Shown piece after piece: positions 18,350-28,001 of a stretch of 64,000 nt of DNA; positions within the stretch are counted from its first letter, which is position 1, and each line of letters starts with the position of its first letter. Location: contig NZ_PYFW01000003.1 in the NCBI RefSeq assembly GCF_003020125.1, positions 1 through 64,000 of the forward strand, given 5' to 3'. The position numbers and the translations under genes were made by a program. The stretch is from Bradyrhizobium sp. MOS003 (GTDB lineage: Bacteria; Pseudomonadota; Alphaproteobacteria; Rhizobiales; Xanthobacteraceae). Below the pieces are notes generated by a model. That model did not search any database. It saw only the letters and a list, made by a program, of their open reading frames with translations, and was not told the DNA's origin.

Positions 18350-18904
18350 TTATGTAGCGATCAATCGCGCGGCCGCTATCCGGACGCAAGCCTCGAACGC
18401 CGCCAGATCGTGCCAGACGTCGATCGGCATCGCGACCGGCGTCACCAGCGGACAGCCGTGCAGCTCCAGCGCATAGATCATCATGAGGTTGTCGACGAGG
18501 CCGAAATCCTCGACCGTCAGTCCCTGTGCGTCGACCAGCCGTCCGTCCTCGGACCTGACGTCCATGAAACGACCGACACGGTCGGCATAGGTGGCGCCGT
18601 CGTTGGAATAGGCCAGGCAGAATCTGCGTCGCCCGGCCATGTAGCCGAGCTCATAAACCGTGCCGGGATCGGCGCCGGCGCCGCGGAACGGGGTGAGGTT
18701 GGCAATGATGGCGTCGGCCGCATCCATCATCGCCTCGTTGCCGCAAAAGATCTGCCGCGCGGCATCGGGCGCGTCGAGGTCGATCGCGTTGTCGAGGGGA
18801 TAGAGGCCGGTGAGCCCGTAGCGCTCGCAGATCGCGACCTTCTGGCGGCCGATCTCGACCGCATCCGGCAGGAACACGTCGGGGCCTGCCAGATAGATTT
18901 TCAT
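18350..18904 (-). CDS. Nucleoside 2-deoxyribosyltransferase
   Basis: A 184-residue enzyme that exchanges the base of 2'-deoxynucleosides or hydrolyses them. The start MKIYLAGPDVF and the segments ADAIIANLTPFRGAGADPGTVYELGYM (containing the catalytic Glu) and MIYALELHG are those of the family. It ends 27 bp before the tlyA-like gene on the same strand and is probably its operon partner. Role would be nucleoside salvage. Confidence 0.9.
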   Translation of the reverse strand: MKIYLAGPDVFLPDAVEIGRQKVAICERYGLTGLYPLDNAIDLDAPDAARQIFCGNEAMMDAADAIIANLTPFRGAGADPGTVYELGYMAGRRRFCLAYSNDGATYADRVGRFMDVRSEDGRLVDAQGLTVEDFGLVDNLMMIYALELHGCPLVTPVAMPIDVWHDLAAFEACVRIAAARLIAT

Positions 18905-18958
18905 GGCTGACTGCTTCGGAGAAATTCAGGCGGGCTGCGTACCGCGGCGAAAGCTGCG

Positions 18959-19084
18959 CTCCCTCCCCGCCTGCGGGGGAGGGCCGGGGAGAGGGTGTCT
19001 CGGCAAGCGAGGACCCCCACAAGAGGCGAAAGCCCTCACCCGGATCGCTTACGCGATCCGACCTCTCCCGCAAGCGGGAGAGGT
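18959..19084. repeat. Composite palindromic repeat upstream of deoxyribosyltransferase
   Basis: Three hairpins lie in a row: CCCTCCCCGCCTGCGGGGGAGGG-type at 18961-18983, CGGATCGC-TTAC-GCGATCCG near 19041-19060, and ACCTCTCCC-GCAA-GCGGGAGAGGT near 19061-19084. This composite is a frequent intergenic repeat in Bradyrhizobium and related genomes. It separates dxs from the downstream minus-strand operon and may weaken read-through. Confidence 0.7.
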
Positions 19085-19097
19085 AAAGAAAGCAGCC

Positions 19098-21038
19098 TCA
19101 GGCCAGCTTGACCGTCTCGGCCTTGACGTCCTTGCCGAGCGCTTCGAACACCTTGGCGACGATGCCCTTGGCGTCGAGACCGGCGCGGCCATACATCGCG
19201 GCCGGGGTGTCGTGGTCCTGGAACACGTCGGGCAGCACCATCGAGCGGAACCTGACCATGCCGGTGTCGAGCGCGCCCTGATCGGTCAGGTACTGCGCGA
19301 CGTGCGAGCCGAAGCCGCCGACCGAGCCTTCCTCGATCGTGATCAGCACGTCGTGGTCGCGGGCAAGCTTGAGCACCAGTTCGGTATCCAGCGGCTTCAT
19401 GAAGCGTGCATCGGCGATCGTGGTCGACAGGCCGTGGGCTGCGAGCTCGTCGGCTGCCTTCTCGCATTCGGCGAGGCGCGTGCCGAAGGAAAGCAGGGCG
19501 ATCTTGCTGCCCTGGCGGACCACGCGACCCTTGCCGATCTCGAGCGGAATGCCGACTTCCGGCATCTCGACGCCGCGGCCTTCGCCGCGCGGATAGCGCA
19601 GCGAGCTCGGACGGTCGTTGATGGCGACCTGGGTCGCCACCATGTGCACGAGCTCGGCTTCGTCGCTAGCTGCCATAATCACCATGTTCGGAAGGCAGCC
19701 GAGATAGGCGTTGTCGAACGAGCCGGCATGCGTGGCACCGTCGGCGCCGACGAGGCCGGCACGGTCGATGGCGAAGCGGACGGGCAGGCTCTGGATCGCG
19801 ACGTCATGCACGATCTGGTCGTAACCGCGCTGCAGGAAGGTCGAGTAGATCGCGCAGAACGGCTTGTAGCCTTCGGTCGCAAGACCCGCGGCGAACGTCA
19901 CCGCGTGCTGCTCGGCGATGCCGACGTCGAAGGTGCGGTCGGGGAACGCCTTGTTGAAGATGTCGACACCGGTGCCCGACGGCATCGCAGCGGTGATGGC
20001 GACGATCTTGTCGTCCTTCTCCGCTTCCTTCACGAGGCTCTGGCCGAACACGTTCTGGTAGGCCGGCGCGTTCGGCTTGGACTTGGCTTGCGTGCCGGTG
20101 GCGACGTCGAACTTGACGACCGCGTGGTACTTGTCGGCGGACGCTTCTGCCGGACCGTAGCCCTTGCCCTTCTGCGTCACGACGTGGACCAGGATCGGGC
20201 CGGTCTCCATGTCGCGTACGTTCTTCAGCACGGGCAGCAGATGATCGAGGTTGTGACCGTCGATCGGGCCGACATAGTAGAAGCCGAGTTCCTCGAACAG
20301 CGTGCCGCCGTCCATCATGAAGCCGCGCGAATATTCCTCGACGCGGTTGGCGCGGCTGGCGATGACCTTGGGCAGACGCTGATTGATCTGCTTGGCGGCC
20401 TCGCGCAGCGTGCGATAGGTCTTGCCGGAGTAAAGGCGCGACAGGTAGGCGCTCATGGCGCCGACCGGCGGTGCGATCGACATGTCGTTGTCGTTGAGGA
20501 TGACGATCAGGCGCGAGTTCATCGCACCCGCATTGTTCATCGCTTCGTAAGCCATGCCGGCCGACATCGAGCCGTCGCCGATGACTGCAATCACGTTGTT
20601 CTTGCCGCCGGAGAGGTCGCGCGCCACGGCCATGCCGAGGCCAGCGGAGATCGAGGTCGAGGAATGCGCCGCGCCGAACGGATCGTAATCGCTCTCGCTG
20701 CGCTTGGTGAAGCCGGACAGGCCGCCGCCGGTGCGCAGCGTGCGGATGCGGTCGCGCCGGCCGGTGAGGATCTTGTGCGGATAGGCCTGGTGGCCGACGT
20801 CCCAGATCAGCCGGTCGCGCGGCGTGTCGAAGACATAATGGATCGCGGTGGTGAGCTCGACCACGCCGAGACCCGCGCCGAAGTGACCGCCGGTCACCGA
20901 GACTGCATCGATGGTCTCCTGCCGCAGCTCGTCGGCGACCTGGCGAACCTGCTCGATCTTGAGCTTGCGCAGGTCGTCCGGTGTCCGGATGGTGTCGAGA
21001 AGCGGCGTCTTACTATATGCGTTCACGGCGATTTCCAA
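19098..21038 (-). CDS. dxs: 1-deoxy-D-xylulose-5-phosphate synthase
   Basis: Dxs condenses pyruvate and glyceraldehyde 3-phosphate with thiamine diphosphate, the entry step of the non-mevalonate isoprenoid pathway. The 646-residue protein has [11 protein letters not shown], the TPP motif [18 protein letters not shown] and the transketolase pyrimidine-domain motif around [12 protein letters not shown]. Length is normal. It needs no co-transcribed partner; xseB lies about 600 bp upstream on the same strand. A GTG at codon 5 is a possible alternative start. Confidence 0.97.
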   Translation of the reverse strand: MEIAVNAYSKTPLLDTIRTPDDLRKLKIEQVRQVADELRQETIDAVSVTGGHFGAGLGVVELTTAIHYVFDTPRDRLIWDVGHQAYPHKILTGRRDRIRTLRTGGGLSGFTKRSESDYDPFGAAHSSTSISAGLGMAVARDLSGGKNNVIAVIGDGSMSAGMAYEAMNNAGAMNSRLIVILNDNDMSIAPPVGAMSAYLSRLYSGKTYRTLREAAKQINQRLPKVIASRANRVEEYSRGFMMDGGTLFEELGFYYVGPIDGHNLDHLLPVLKNVRDMETGPILVHVVTQKGKGYGPAEASADKYHAVVKFDVATGTQAKSKPNAPAYQNVFGQSLVKEAEKDDKIVAITAAMPSGTGVDIFNKAFPDRTFDVGIAEQHAVTFAAGLATEGYKPFCAIYSTFLQRGYDQIVHDVAIQSLPVRFAIDRAGLVGADGATHAGSFDNAYLGCLPNMVIMAASDEAELVHMVATQVAINDRPSSLRYPRGEGRGVEMPEVGIPLEIGKGRVVRQGSKIALLSFGTRLAECEKAADELAAHGLSTTIADARFMKPLDTELVLKLARDHDVLITIEEGSVGGFGSHVAQYLTDQGALDTGMVRFRSMVLPDVFQDHDTPAAMYGRAGLDAKGIVAKVFEALGKDVKAETVKLA

Positions 21039-21635
21039 TTTGTCAGCGCCGGAAGGTCATTCCGGTGCGCGATGGGTTTGCACAATATCGGCGCAGCGCG
21101 AGTCCTCAAACCGTCGGAGCCACCTGCATGGGGCAAGGCCCCGTCTTCAAGCTTAGGTAAGCTTAAGTGCGCTCCGGTTCAGTCTCTGTGATCCCTGTCA
21201 CTTAGATCGGCTTCGTCCGTCCCAGCCAATTTCATAAGCAGTTTGAAGCGCTTGTCGTCGGAATTCTCTGCCCGCGCAAGGCTTGCAAAAAGCCACACTC
21301 CGCGCAGCTTTACACCAAAGCTGGGGCCAAAGCCAACCCGCAGGACCGATTAGGGGTATGCATATGCAACCGGCGGGCCAGAGTGGTTAACCTTGGGCCG
21401 GGACCAGGGGTTCCAGCCTTGCCCGGTTCTTTGGCAGGCTTTTTGGCCTGAATGAGGTGCCTTTTGGTCCAAAGGGACCGATTTTCGGAACGGATGATAT
21501 CGATCCGGCTGAATGGAACCGGGCTCCTCGGCGGATAGCGCCGTGCGATCGTGAAATCAATGGGGGCGGCCACGCGCTCGTGATGGGGTTTCGCGAGGCC
21601 GGTCAGGAGACTGAGTGGGAAAGTCTCGGTTTTCC
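21039..21635. other. About 600-bp gap between xseB and dxs without a recognisable gene
   Basis: The minus-strand frame at 21310-21573 is low complexity with no family match and is not supported. No tRNA-like fold or strong terminator was found. It probably holds the dxs promoter, but I cannot point to clear -35/-10 elements. Confidence 0.5.
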
Positions 21636-21887
21636 TTACTGCACGTCCAGCGGCGCGGTGCCGGTGGCCTGGCCGCTGGCATCGGTGGTGATCTTGTCGA
21701 CGCGCGCTTCCGCCTGGCGCAGCAATTCCTCGCAGCGGCGCTTCAGCGCTTCGCCGCGCTCGTAGATCGTCACGGATTCCTCGAGCGGCACCTTGCCGTC
21801 CTCGAGCCGCTTCACGATCGTTTCGAGTTCCTCGATCGCGCGCTCGAAGGTGAGCCTGGAGACCTCGACTTGAGTATTTTCGGCCAT
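21636..21887 (-). CDS. xseB: Exodeoxyribonuclease VII small subunit
   Basis: The 83-residue protein has the XseB core LTFERAIEELETIVKRLEDGKVPLEESVTIYERG and an acidic helical pair that docks onto XseA. Exonuclease VII degrades single-stranded DNA from both ends. I chose ATG 21887 (MAENTQ...), the usual length; the frame to 21932 adds a basic leader. XseA is not in this window. It follows the HDAC-like gene after 74 bp, a conserved neighbourhood with dxs in rhizobia as far as I recall. Confidence 0.93.
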   Translation of the reverse strand: MAENTQVEVSRLTFERAIEELETIVKRLEDGKVPLEESVTIYERGEALKRRCEELLRQAEARVDKITTDASGQATGTAPLDVQ

Positions 21888-21961
21888 ATCCGTTTCCGAT
21901 TGCCCGATTCGCTTTCCGCTACGAGAAAACAAAGTTTTGCGGGCGTAATGTGGCGGGTGCT

Positions 21962-22891
21962 TCAGGCGCCCATCAGGGCGCCGACATGCGCCGTAACAGA
22001 TTCTTTCAGTCCTTGCAGGTCATAGCCGCCCTCGAGCACCGAAACAACGCGGCCCCCCGCGGTCTTGTCGGCGAGATCCATCAGCTTGCGCGTCACCCAG
22101 CCATAATCCTCCGCGCGCAAATTCAGCGAGGCCAGCGGATCGCGATAATGCGCATCGAAGCCGGCGGAGATGACGAGTAGCTCCGGGCTGAATTTTTCGA
22201 GCTGCGGCAGGATCAGGTTCTCGAACGCGGAGCGGAATTCCGGCCCGCCATCCTCGGAGGCGAGCGGCGCGTTGACGATGGTGTCGTGGTCGCCGCGCTC
22301 GCCCGTCGCACCGGTGCCCGGAAACAGCGGCATCTGGTGCGTCGAGCAGTACATCACGGTCGGGTCCGACCAGAAGATGTCCTGCGTGCCGTTGCCGTGA
22401 TGCACGTCGAAATCGACGATGGCCGCGCGCTTGATGCCGTATTTGCGCTGCGCATGGCGCGCGGCGATGGCGACATTGTCGAAGAAGCAGAAGCCCATCG
22501 GCTTGCCGATCTCGGCGTGATGGCCGGGCGGGCGCACCGCGACGAAGGCATTGCGATGCTCGCCATTCATCACTGCTTCGGTGGCAGCCACGGCGCCGCC
22601 GACACCGCGCATCACCGCTTCCCACGTGCCCGGCGACATCGAGGTGTCGCCGTCGATATAGACGAGGCCGCTGCTCGGCGCGATGTGGCGCAACTCGGTG
22701 ACGTAGTGCTCGTTGTGGCACAGCGTGACGAGATCGAGATCGCCCTCCGGCGCCTGGTCGCGCACCAGAAACTGGAAGCGCTCATGCGACAGCGCTTCCT
22801 CCACCGCACGCAGGCGATCCGGCCTTTCAGGATGTCCCGGCGGCGTGACATGGTCGAGGCAGGCCTTGTGGGAAAGGAGAAGCGTGCTCAT
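21962..22891 (-). CDS. Histone deacetylase family amidohydrolase
   Basis: The 309-residue zinc hydrolase has HPERPDRL near the start, RPPGHHAE with the catalytic His pair, DFDVHHGNGTQ with two metal ligands, SAGFDAH with the third, and EGGYD. The bacterial members (acetoin-utilisation or acetylpolyamine amidohydrolase type) deacetylate small amides or protein lysines; the substrate here is open. ATG 22891 gives a normal N-terminus. A perfect FixK-type palindrome lies 123 bp upstream, suggesting low-oxygen control. Confidence 0.9.
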   Translation of the reverse strand: MSTLLLSHKACLDHVTPPGHPERPDRLRAVEEALSHERFQFLVRDQAPEGDLDLVTLCHNEHYVTELRHIAPSSGLVYIDGDTSMSPGTWEAVMRGVGGAVAATEAVMNGEHRNAFVAVRPPGHHAEIGKPMGFCFFDNVAIAARHAQRKYGIKRAAIVDFDVHHGNGTQDIFWSDPTVMYCSTHQMPLFPGTGATGERGDHDTIVNAPLASEDGGPEFRSAFENLILPQLEKFSPELLVISAGFDAHYRDPLASLNLRAEDYGWVTRKLMDLADKTAGGRVVSVLEGGYDLQGLKESVTAHVGALMGA

Positions 22892-23014
22892 CAGGTCGGC
22901 CTCATGGATGCGGGCTTTCGACGTCGCTTGGCGCATCCGGCGCCAAAACGCAATGCAAAACCCAATCTATGCGCTCGAACGGGAATGGCAAAGGGTTGTG
23001 CCGTTCCGGCCCGT

Positions 23015-23028
23015 TTGATCCGGATCAA
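23015..23028 (-). promoter_or_regulatory. Perfect FixK/FNR-type palindrome overlapping a stop codon
   Basis: TTGATCCGGATCAA is a fully symmetric TTGA-N6-TCAA site. Its last bases include the TGA stop of the upstream 5'-nucleotidase gene (23025-23027). With the usual -41.5 geometry the start of transcription would be near 22980, leaving a leader of about 90 nt before the HDAC-like gene. Confidence 0.65.
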
Positions 23029-24686
23029 TTCACGCGCAGGATGCGGCTCAGCGGCAGCGGGCCGATCGGTCCATGCGCCCGGAAGAACGCGAACAGCGCG
23101 TCCGCGTCGTAGCCGCCATATTGCGGCGCCGTGCCTTGTTTGGCGACGGTAAAACCATCGCCGCCTACTGCGAGGTAATCGTTGAGGGTAACACGATAGC
23201 CGCTGGCCTGCTCGATCGGCCTGCCGTTGAGCGTCATCTTGTCGGCGATCACGCGCTCGCCGAATGGCTTCGACGCATCCCAGGCATAGCTGAACCCGTT
23301 CGACACCTGGAGGATCCGCGGTCGCTTCGGGTCCAGCCATTGCTGCTCGAGCATATCCTTGAGTTGGCTGCCCGTCAGCGTCATCGTCACGAGGCGGTTG
23401 CGGAACGGCTGGCTGGCGAAGACATCGCCGAAAGTGATCGCGCCGTTCTCCTTCGGGACGATGTCGGTGCGGATGCCGCCGGGATTGGTGAGCGCGATGA
23501 CAGCGCTGCCATCCTGGGTCGCCCTGGTTGCGGCAAGCTGCGCGTCCGCGATGACGTCGCCGAGCGCGCTTTCGCCGGCCTCGTTCGGCACGCGCGACAG
23601 CGTCTGCGTCACCGATCCCGCCGGCCGGTTGGCGATCGGCGCCGACAGCCTGTCATAGGCCTCGATCAGCGCGGTCTGCTCGGCATCCTTCGCCAGCGAG
23701 GCATTGGCGACGATGACGTTCTCGGCTTTGGCGCTGACGACGTCGCGGGTGACGGGATCGAGCTTGAGATCGATAGCGGTGACCAGCGTGCCGTATTTGT
23801 CGCCACTGGTGACGAGCCGCCCGTCGATGTCGCAGACATAGGCGCGGTGGGTGTGGCCGCTGACGACGACGTCGACGGCGCGGTCGAATTTCTTGACGAT
23901 GTCGACGATCGGCCCGGTGATGGCAGGGCATTCATTGTAGCCGCCGACGGGCTCGCCGCCCTGGTGGATCAGCACCACGATCGCCTCGACGCCGCGCGCC
24001 TTCAGCTGCGGCACCAGCGCGTTCACGGTCGCGGCTTCGTCGCGGAATTCGAGCCCGGTGATGCCCGACGGCGAGACGATGCCTGCGGTCTCCTTCAAGG
24101 TCAGCCCGATGAAGGCGATGGGGATGCCGTCGAATTCCCGGATCTCGTAGGGCGGCAGCACGCTGTTGCCCGTCGCGGTCTCGATGGTGGACGCGGCCAG
24201 ATAGCGGAATTTGGCGCCCGTGAACGGATGCGGCCCCTGGCAGCCGTCGACCGGATGGCAACCGCCGTTCTGCATCCTGAGAAGTTCGGTCTTGCCCTCG
24301 TCGAACTCGTGATTGCCGACCGAGCTGATCGCAAGCCCCATCAGCGAAAGCGCTTCGACGGAAGGCTCGTCGTGAAACATTGCCGACAGGAACGGGCTCG
24401 CGCCAATCAGATCGCCGGCCGCGACGAAGATCGTGTTCTTGTGTCCCTCGCGCAGCTGCTTCACCAGCGTCGCCATGTATTCGGCGCCGCCGGCCGCAAC
24501 CATCACCTTCCTGGCGCCGTCCTCGGGATCGGCGATGCGGATGCCGCCCGGCGGCGGGCGCAGATTGCCGTGAAAATCGTTGATGGCAAGGATGCGCAGC
24601 TCGACCGGCGCGGCGGTTTGGGCCGAGGCGGGGAGGGAGGAGGTCAGCGCGAGTGCGGCAAGGATCGATCGAAAGGCGTATCGCAT
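23025..24686 (-). CDS. Exported 5'-nucleotidase / metallophosphatase (UshA-like)
   Basis: The 553-residue protein starts with a signal peptide (cleavage near ASA-Q, residue 23). The N-terminal metallophosphatase domain has DFHGNL, GNHEFDEG and VSGHTHRAY, the dinuclear metal ligands. The C-terminal 5'-nucleotidase domain carries TNPGGIRTDI and the base-stacking region SYAWDASKPFG. It would release nucleosides or phosphate in the periplasm. Slightly longer than UshA, otherwise typical. Confidence 0.92.
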   Translation of the reverse strand: MRYAFRSILAALALTSSLPASAQTAAPVELRILAINDFHGNLRPPPGGIRIADPEDGARKVMVAAGGAEYMATLVKQLREGHKNTIFVAAGDLIGASPFLSAMFHDEPSVEALSLMGLAISSVGNHEFDEGKTELLRMQNGGCHPVDGCQGPHPFTGAKFRYLAASTIETATGNSVLPPYEIREFDGIPIAFIGLTLKETAGIVSPSGITGLEFRDEAATVNALVPQLKARGVEAIVVLIHQGGEPVGGYNECPAITGPIVDIVKKFDRAVDVVVSGHTHRAYVCDIDGRLVTSGDKYGTLVTAIDLKLDPVTRDVVSAKAENVIVANASLAKDAEQTALIEAYDRLSAPIANRPAGSVTQTLSRVPNEAGESALGDVIADAQLAATRATQDGSAVIALTNPGGIRTDIVPKENGAITFGDVFASQPFRNRLVTMTLTGSQLKDMLEQQWLDPKRPRILQVSNGFSYAWDASKPFGERVIADKMTLNGRPIEQASGYRVTLNDYLAVGGDGFTVAKQGTAPQYGGYDADALFAFFRAHGPIGPLPLSRILRVN

Positions 24687-24737
24687 TGAACCAGATTAAT
24701 CGTTCCAGGCGAAGATTTCACGAAAGTTCTCGCTGCC

Positions 24738-24860
24738 GTCATTCCGGGGCGACGCGTAACGTCGAGCCCGGAATCCATTGTGCGGCAGCGTTGGTGGATG
24801 AATGGATTCTCAGGTGCGCAATTGCGCACCATAGTTCGCGCGTCGCGCGCCCGGAATGAC
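24738..24860. repeat. Dispersed palindromic repeat between nucleotidase and crotonase genes
   Basis: GTCATTCCGGG (24738-24748) and CCCGGAATGAC (24850-24860) are exact complements bracketing 100 bp that contain a further palindrome, GGTGCGCAATTGCGCACC. The element ends against the stop codon of the crotonase-family gene. It belongs to the same repeat class as 6831-6919. Confidence 0.7.
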
Positions 24861-24863
24861 AGG

Positions 24864-25622
24864 CTACCGCTTCTTCCGGCTCGCGAACGCGTTGAACGCG
24901 GCCATCGCGTCATCCGATTTCAACCGCTCGCCGAACAGATGGCCTTCCTGGTCGATGCGGCGCGTGAGCTCTTCGGGCGCGGTGCGCAGCAATTTGCGCG
25001 AGGTCGCGACCGCCTCGGCGGGCAGCCGGCAGATCTCGCGCGCCACCTTGCGCGCCTCGACCTCGGTATGTCCCGGCGACACCACGGTGTTGACGAAGCC
25101 GGCATGATGCGCCTCCGCCGCGGTGAAGGTCCGCCCCATCACCAGCATCGCAAAGGCGCGCTGATACCCCATCGTGTTCGGCATCAGGAGGCTGGCGGCG
25201 CCGACCGGCACCAGCCCGAGATGGATGTAGGGCGCGGAAAAGGTCGCAGCGTTCGAGGCCAGCACGTAGTCGCAGTGAAACAGCATCACGGTGCCCATGC
25301 CGATCGAGGCGCCGTCGACGGCGGCGATGATCGGCTTGACGTTGAGGGCGAGCGAATAGAGAAACTTGGCGCCCTCCGACAGCGTCTCGGGGCGGGCGGT
25401 GTCGGCGTGCAAGAAATCGTCGATGTCGTCGCCGGCGGTGAACACGCCGGATCCGCCGGTGATGATCATGCAACGAATATCAGGGTTGTTCTGCGCGGTG
25501 TCGATCGCGCGGCTCATCTCCCGATACATGTCCTGGGTGATGGCGTTCTTCTTGCCCGGGCGGCGCAGGGTGATGACGCGCGTTCCGCGCTCTTCGGTAA
25601 CGACGATGTTGCCATTCGGCAT
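24864..25622 (-). CDS. Crotonase (enoyl-CoA hydratase/isomerase) family protein
   Basis: A 252-residue crotonase-fold protein with the CoA/oxyanion segments FTAGDDIDDF and ASIGMGTVMLFHCD. At the places where enoyl-CoA hydratases carry two catalytic Glu residues, this protein appears to have Thr (GMGT) and Tyr (APYIHLG), so ordinary hydratase activity is doubtful; an isomerase or another crotonase reaction is more likely. ATG 25622 is chosen over a frame reaching 25706. The acyl-CoA dehydrogenase lies 210 bp upstream on the same strand. Confidence 0.88.
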   Translation of the reverse strand: MPNGNIVVTEERGTRVITLRRPGKKNAITQDMYREMSRAIDTAQNNPDIRCMIITGGSGVFTAGDDIDDFLHADTARPETLSEGAKFLYSLALNVKPIIAAVDGASIGMGTVMLFHCDYVLASNAATFSAPYIHLGLVPVGAASLLMPNTMGYQRAFAMLVMGRTFTAAEAHHAGFVNTVVSPGHTEVEARKVAREICRLPAEAVATSRKLLRTAPEELTRRIDQEGHLFGERLKSDDAMAAFNAFASRKKR

Positions 25623-25832
25623 GAGAACTCCCTGCGCCCGCCGCGAGGCCTGCCGGCTCGCGAGACTTGCAAGCATCAAGCCTACATCATCCCCCAGGCA
25701 TGCCAATGCGCTCGGTCAAGCTTTCCGGAGCCGATTTCCGCAATGCGGCACATGGCAGCCGTCGCGGGGCCGCATTGCAGCAATTAGTTGTAACTATTTT
25801 CGTTTAAATCTTCAGGTTGTGTGAATCCGATG

Positions 25833-27611
25833 CTACCCCAGCAACACCGCGTCCGCCGCCGCGACGGATTCCGCGCTCTCTGTCACGGTGCGCTCGAGCG
25901 CGCCGGCCTGCACGCTGATGTTCTCGGCGAAGAAGCGAGCCAGCGAGACGTAGCGCGCGGCGTCCGTGTTGCCGTCGGCCTTGGCGGCGAGTGCCTCGGA
26001 GGCGAGCAGGCAACCGCCGAGCGTGGAGCCGAACTGCTGCAGGTATGGCGTCGCACCTGCAAGCGCCTCGTTCGGCGCGGACGTCACGCGCTCCAGCAGC
26101 CACTTGCTGGTGCGCGTCAAGGCCTCCAGCGCTTCGCGCAGCTTGACGCCCGTGGTGCCGAAAGCCGGATCGTTGGAGGCTTCGACTTTCTTGACGGTCG
26201 CCGAGAGCTCGTCGAGCAGCGCCCACACCGACGCGCCGCCATTGGCCGCGAGCTTGCGCGTGACGAGGTCGATCGCCTGGATGCCGTTGGTGCCTTCGTA
26301 GATCGCGGTGATGCGGGCATCGCGATAATGCTGGGCCGCACCGGTCTCCTCGATGAAGCCCATGCCGCCATGCACCTGCACGCCGAGATAGGCGACCTCG
26401 TTGCCGATGTCGGTGGAATAACCCTTGGCCATCGGCGTCAGCAGCGCCGCGCGCGCGGCAGCGTCAGTGCGCACCTTGGGATCCTTGGCGCGCGTCGAGA
26501 CGTCGAGCGCGACCGCGGTCGCATAGCAGATGGTGCGCGCGGCGGCGGTCTGCGCCCGCATCCGCATCAACATGCGCTTGACGTCGGGATGCACGAAGAT
26601 CGCGTCCGAGCCGTCGCCTTTCTTGCCGACCGCGCGGCCCTGCTTGCGCTCTTGCGCAAAGGACAAGGCCTGTTGATAGGCCCGATCGGCAACGCCGACG
26701 CCCTCCAGGCCGACTCCGAGGCGGGCCTGGTTCATCATCGTGAACATGCAGCGCATGCCCTGGTTCTCTTCGCCGATCAGGAAGCCGATGGCGCCGCCAT
26801 GATCGCCCATGGTCATGGTGCAGGTGGGGGAGGCATGCATGCCGAGCTTGTGCTCGACGCCCGAGGCGAAGATGTCGTTGCGCTGGCCGAGCGAGCCGTC
26901 TGCATTGACCATGAACTTCGGCACGAGGAATAGCGAGATGCCCTTGGTGCCGGCGGGCGCGTCGGGCAGGCGTGCCAGCACGAAATGCACGATGTTGTCG
27001 GTCATGTCGTGCTCGCCATAGGTGATGAAGATCTTCGTCCCCTTGATGCGATAGGTGCCGTCGGCCTGCTTCTCGGCGCGGGTCCGCAGCGCGCCGACGT
27101 CGGAGCCGGCCTGCGGCTCGGTCAGCTGCATCGTGCCGGTCCACTCGCCGGAGACGAGCTTTTCGAGATAGATATTCTTCAACTCACTGCTGCCATGGGC
27201 GTCCAGCGCTTCGATCGCCGAGGCCGTCAGCAATGGACAGAGGCCGAAGGCGACGTTCGCGGCGCTCCAGATCTCGGTGCAGGCGGCGTTGATCGCGATC
27301 GGCAGGCCCTGGCCGCCGAAATCCTCGGGGCCCGAGACCGCGTTCCAGCCACCCTCGGTCCAACGCTTGTAGGCGTCCGGCCAGCCCGGCGCGGTCGTCA
27401 CCTTGCCGTCGCTGAGCTTGATGCCGTGCTGGTCGCCGACCTTGTTGAGCGGCGCCAGCACGTCGGTTGCGAACTTGCCGGCTTCTTCCAGCACGGCCGC
27501 GGCGATGTCGGCGTCGAAATCGCCGTAATGGCCGGCCTCCATGGCGGCCTTGAGGCCGGCGCCGTGGTTGAGCGACAGCAGCATGTCAGAGATCGGCGCG
27601 CGGTAGGTCAT
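25833..27611 (-). CDS. Long acyl-CoA dehydrogenase, DmdC-like
   Basis: The 592-residue flavoprotein has the acyl-CoA dehydrogenase core (MQLTEPQAGSDVG, KIFITYGEHD, then IYEGTNGIQAID with the catalytic Glu) plus an extra C-terminal helical domain of about 120 residues. That longer form is the branch which includes 3-methylmercaptopropionyl-CoA dehydrogenase (DmdC). The actual substrate could be any acyl-CoA. It may act with the downstream crotonase in beta-oxidation. Confidence 0.92.
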   Translation of the reverse strand: MTYRAPISDMLLSLNHGAGLKAAMEAGHYGDFDADIAAAVLEEAGKFATDVLAPLNKVGDQHGIKLSDGKVTTAPGWPDAYKRWTEGGWNAVSGPEDFGGQGLPIAINAACTEIWSAANVAFGLCPLLTASAIEALDAHGSSELKNIYLEKLVSGEWTGTMQLTEPQAGSDVGALRTRAEKQADGTYRIKGTKIFITYGEHDMTDNIVHFVLARLPDAPAGTKGISLFLVPKFMVNADGSLGQRNDIFASGVEHKLGMHASPTCTMTMGDHGGAIGFLIGEENQGMRCMFTMMNQARLGVGLEGVGVADRAYQQALSFAQERKQGRAVGKKGDGSDAIFVHPDVKRMLMRMRAQTAAARTICYATAVALDVSTRAKDPKVRTDAAARAALLTPMAKGYSTDIGNEVAYLGVQVHGGMGFIEETGAAQHYRDARITAIYEGTNGIQAIDLVTRKLAANGGASVWALLDELSATVKKVEASNDPAFGTTGVKLREALEALTRTSKWLLERVTSAPNEALAGATPYLQQFGSTLGGCLLASEALAAKADGNTDAARYVSLARFFAENISVQAGALERTVTESAESVAAADAVLLG

Positions 27612-27863
27612 GGCTCACTCCCGTGGACGGATATTGGCGCCGTATTCCCATGAAATGGCGGAGGTCTCAATGGGCGGAAGGCTGCCTCGCCGCAGGGCCT
27701 GTCATCCCAAGCCCGGCTCGATATCGGGCGTGGCGCGGCCGATCCCGGGCACCAGCGGTATTTTGCCCCTCCAGGCGGTTGAAATGCCGCGCTGCTCCCT
27801 ATAGACCGGCTGCGACCGGAGGGAATCTGCGGCGGCCGGCCGTCGCTATCCCGTCCGGGTCGT

Positions 27864-27938
27864 TGGGGCGTAGCCAAGCGGTAAGGCAGCGGATTTTGAT
27901 TCCGCCATTCGGAGGTTCGATCCCTCCCGCCCCAGCCA
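27864..27938 (+). tRNA. tRNA-Gln (anticodon TTG)
   Basis: The acceptor stem TGGGGCG/CGCCCCA (27864-27870 with 27928-27934) is perfect. The anticodon arm GCGGA-TTTTGAT-TCCGC places TTG at the anticodon, and GGAGG-TTCGATC-CCTCC forms the T arm. Discriminator G and an encoded CCA (27936-27938) follow. It reads CAA (and with wobble CAG). It is a single tRNA gene with no adjacent integrase. Confidence 0.97.
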
Positions 27939-28001
27939 GTAGCTCCGCTTCCTCGAAATCCGGCGAAGCCGGCCTCGTACAGATCATTGGCGGGGTCTTG
28001 A

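Noticed and set aside
18903..21191. Very long plus-strand open frame opposite dxs
   Set aside because: It is the antisense shadow of dxs, which has all catalytic motifs; high GC leaves long antisense frames open.
21310..21573. Minus-strand frame of 87 codons in the xseB-dxs gap
   Set aside because: Low complexity, Pro/Arg-rich, no family resemblance and no ribosome site.
24686..24699. TTGAACCAGATTAA, a near match to the FixK-type operator
   Set aside because: The right half-site is TTAA rather than TCAA and the site touches the start codon of the 5'-nucleotidase gene, leaving no room for a promoter.
27864..27938. tRNA-Gln as an integration site of a genomic island
   Set aside because: No integrase, no duplicated tRNA 3' end within the window and flanking genes look like core chromosome.
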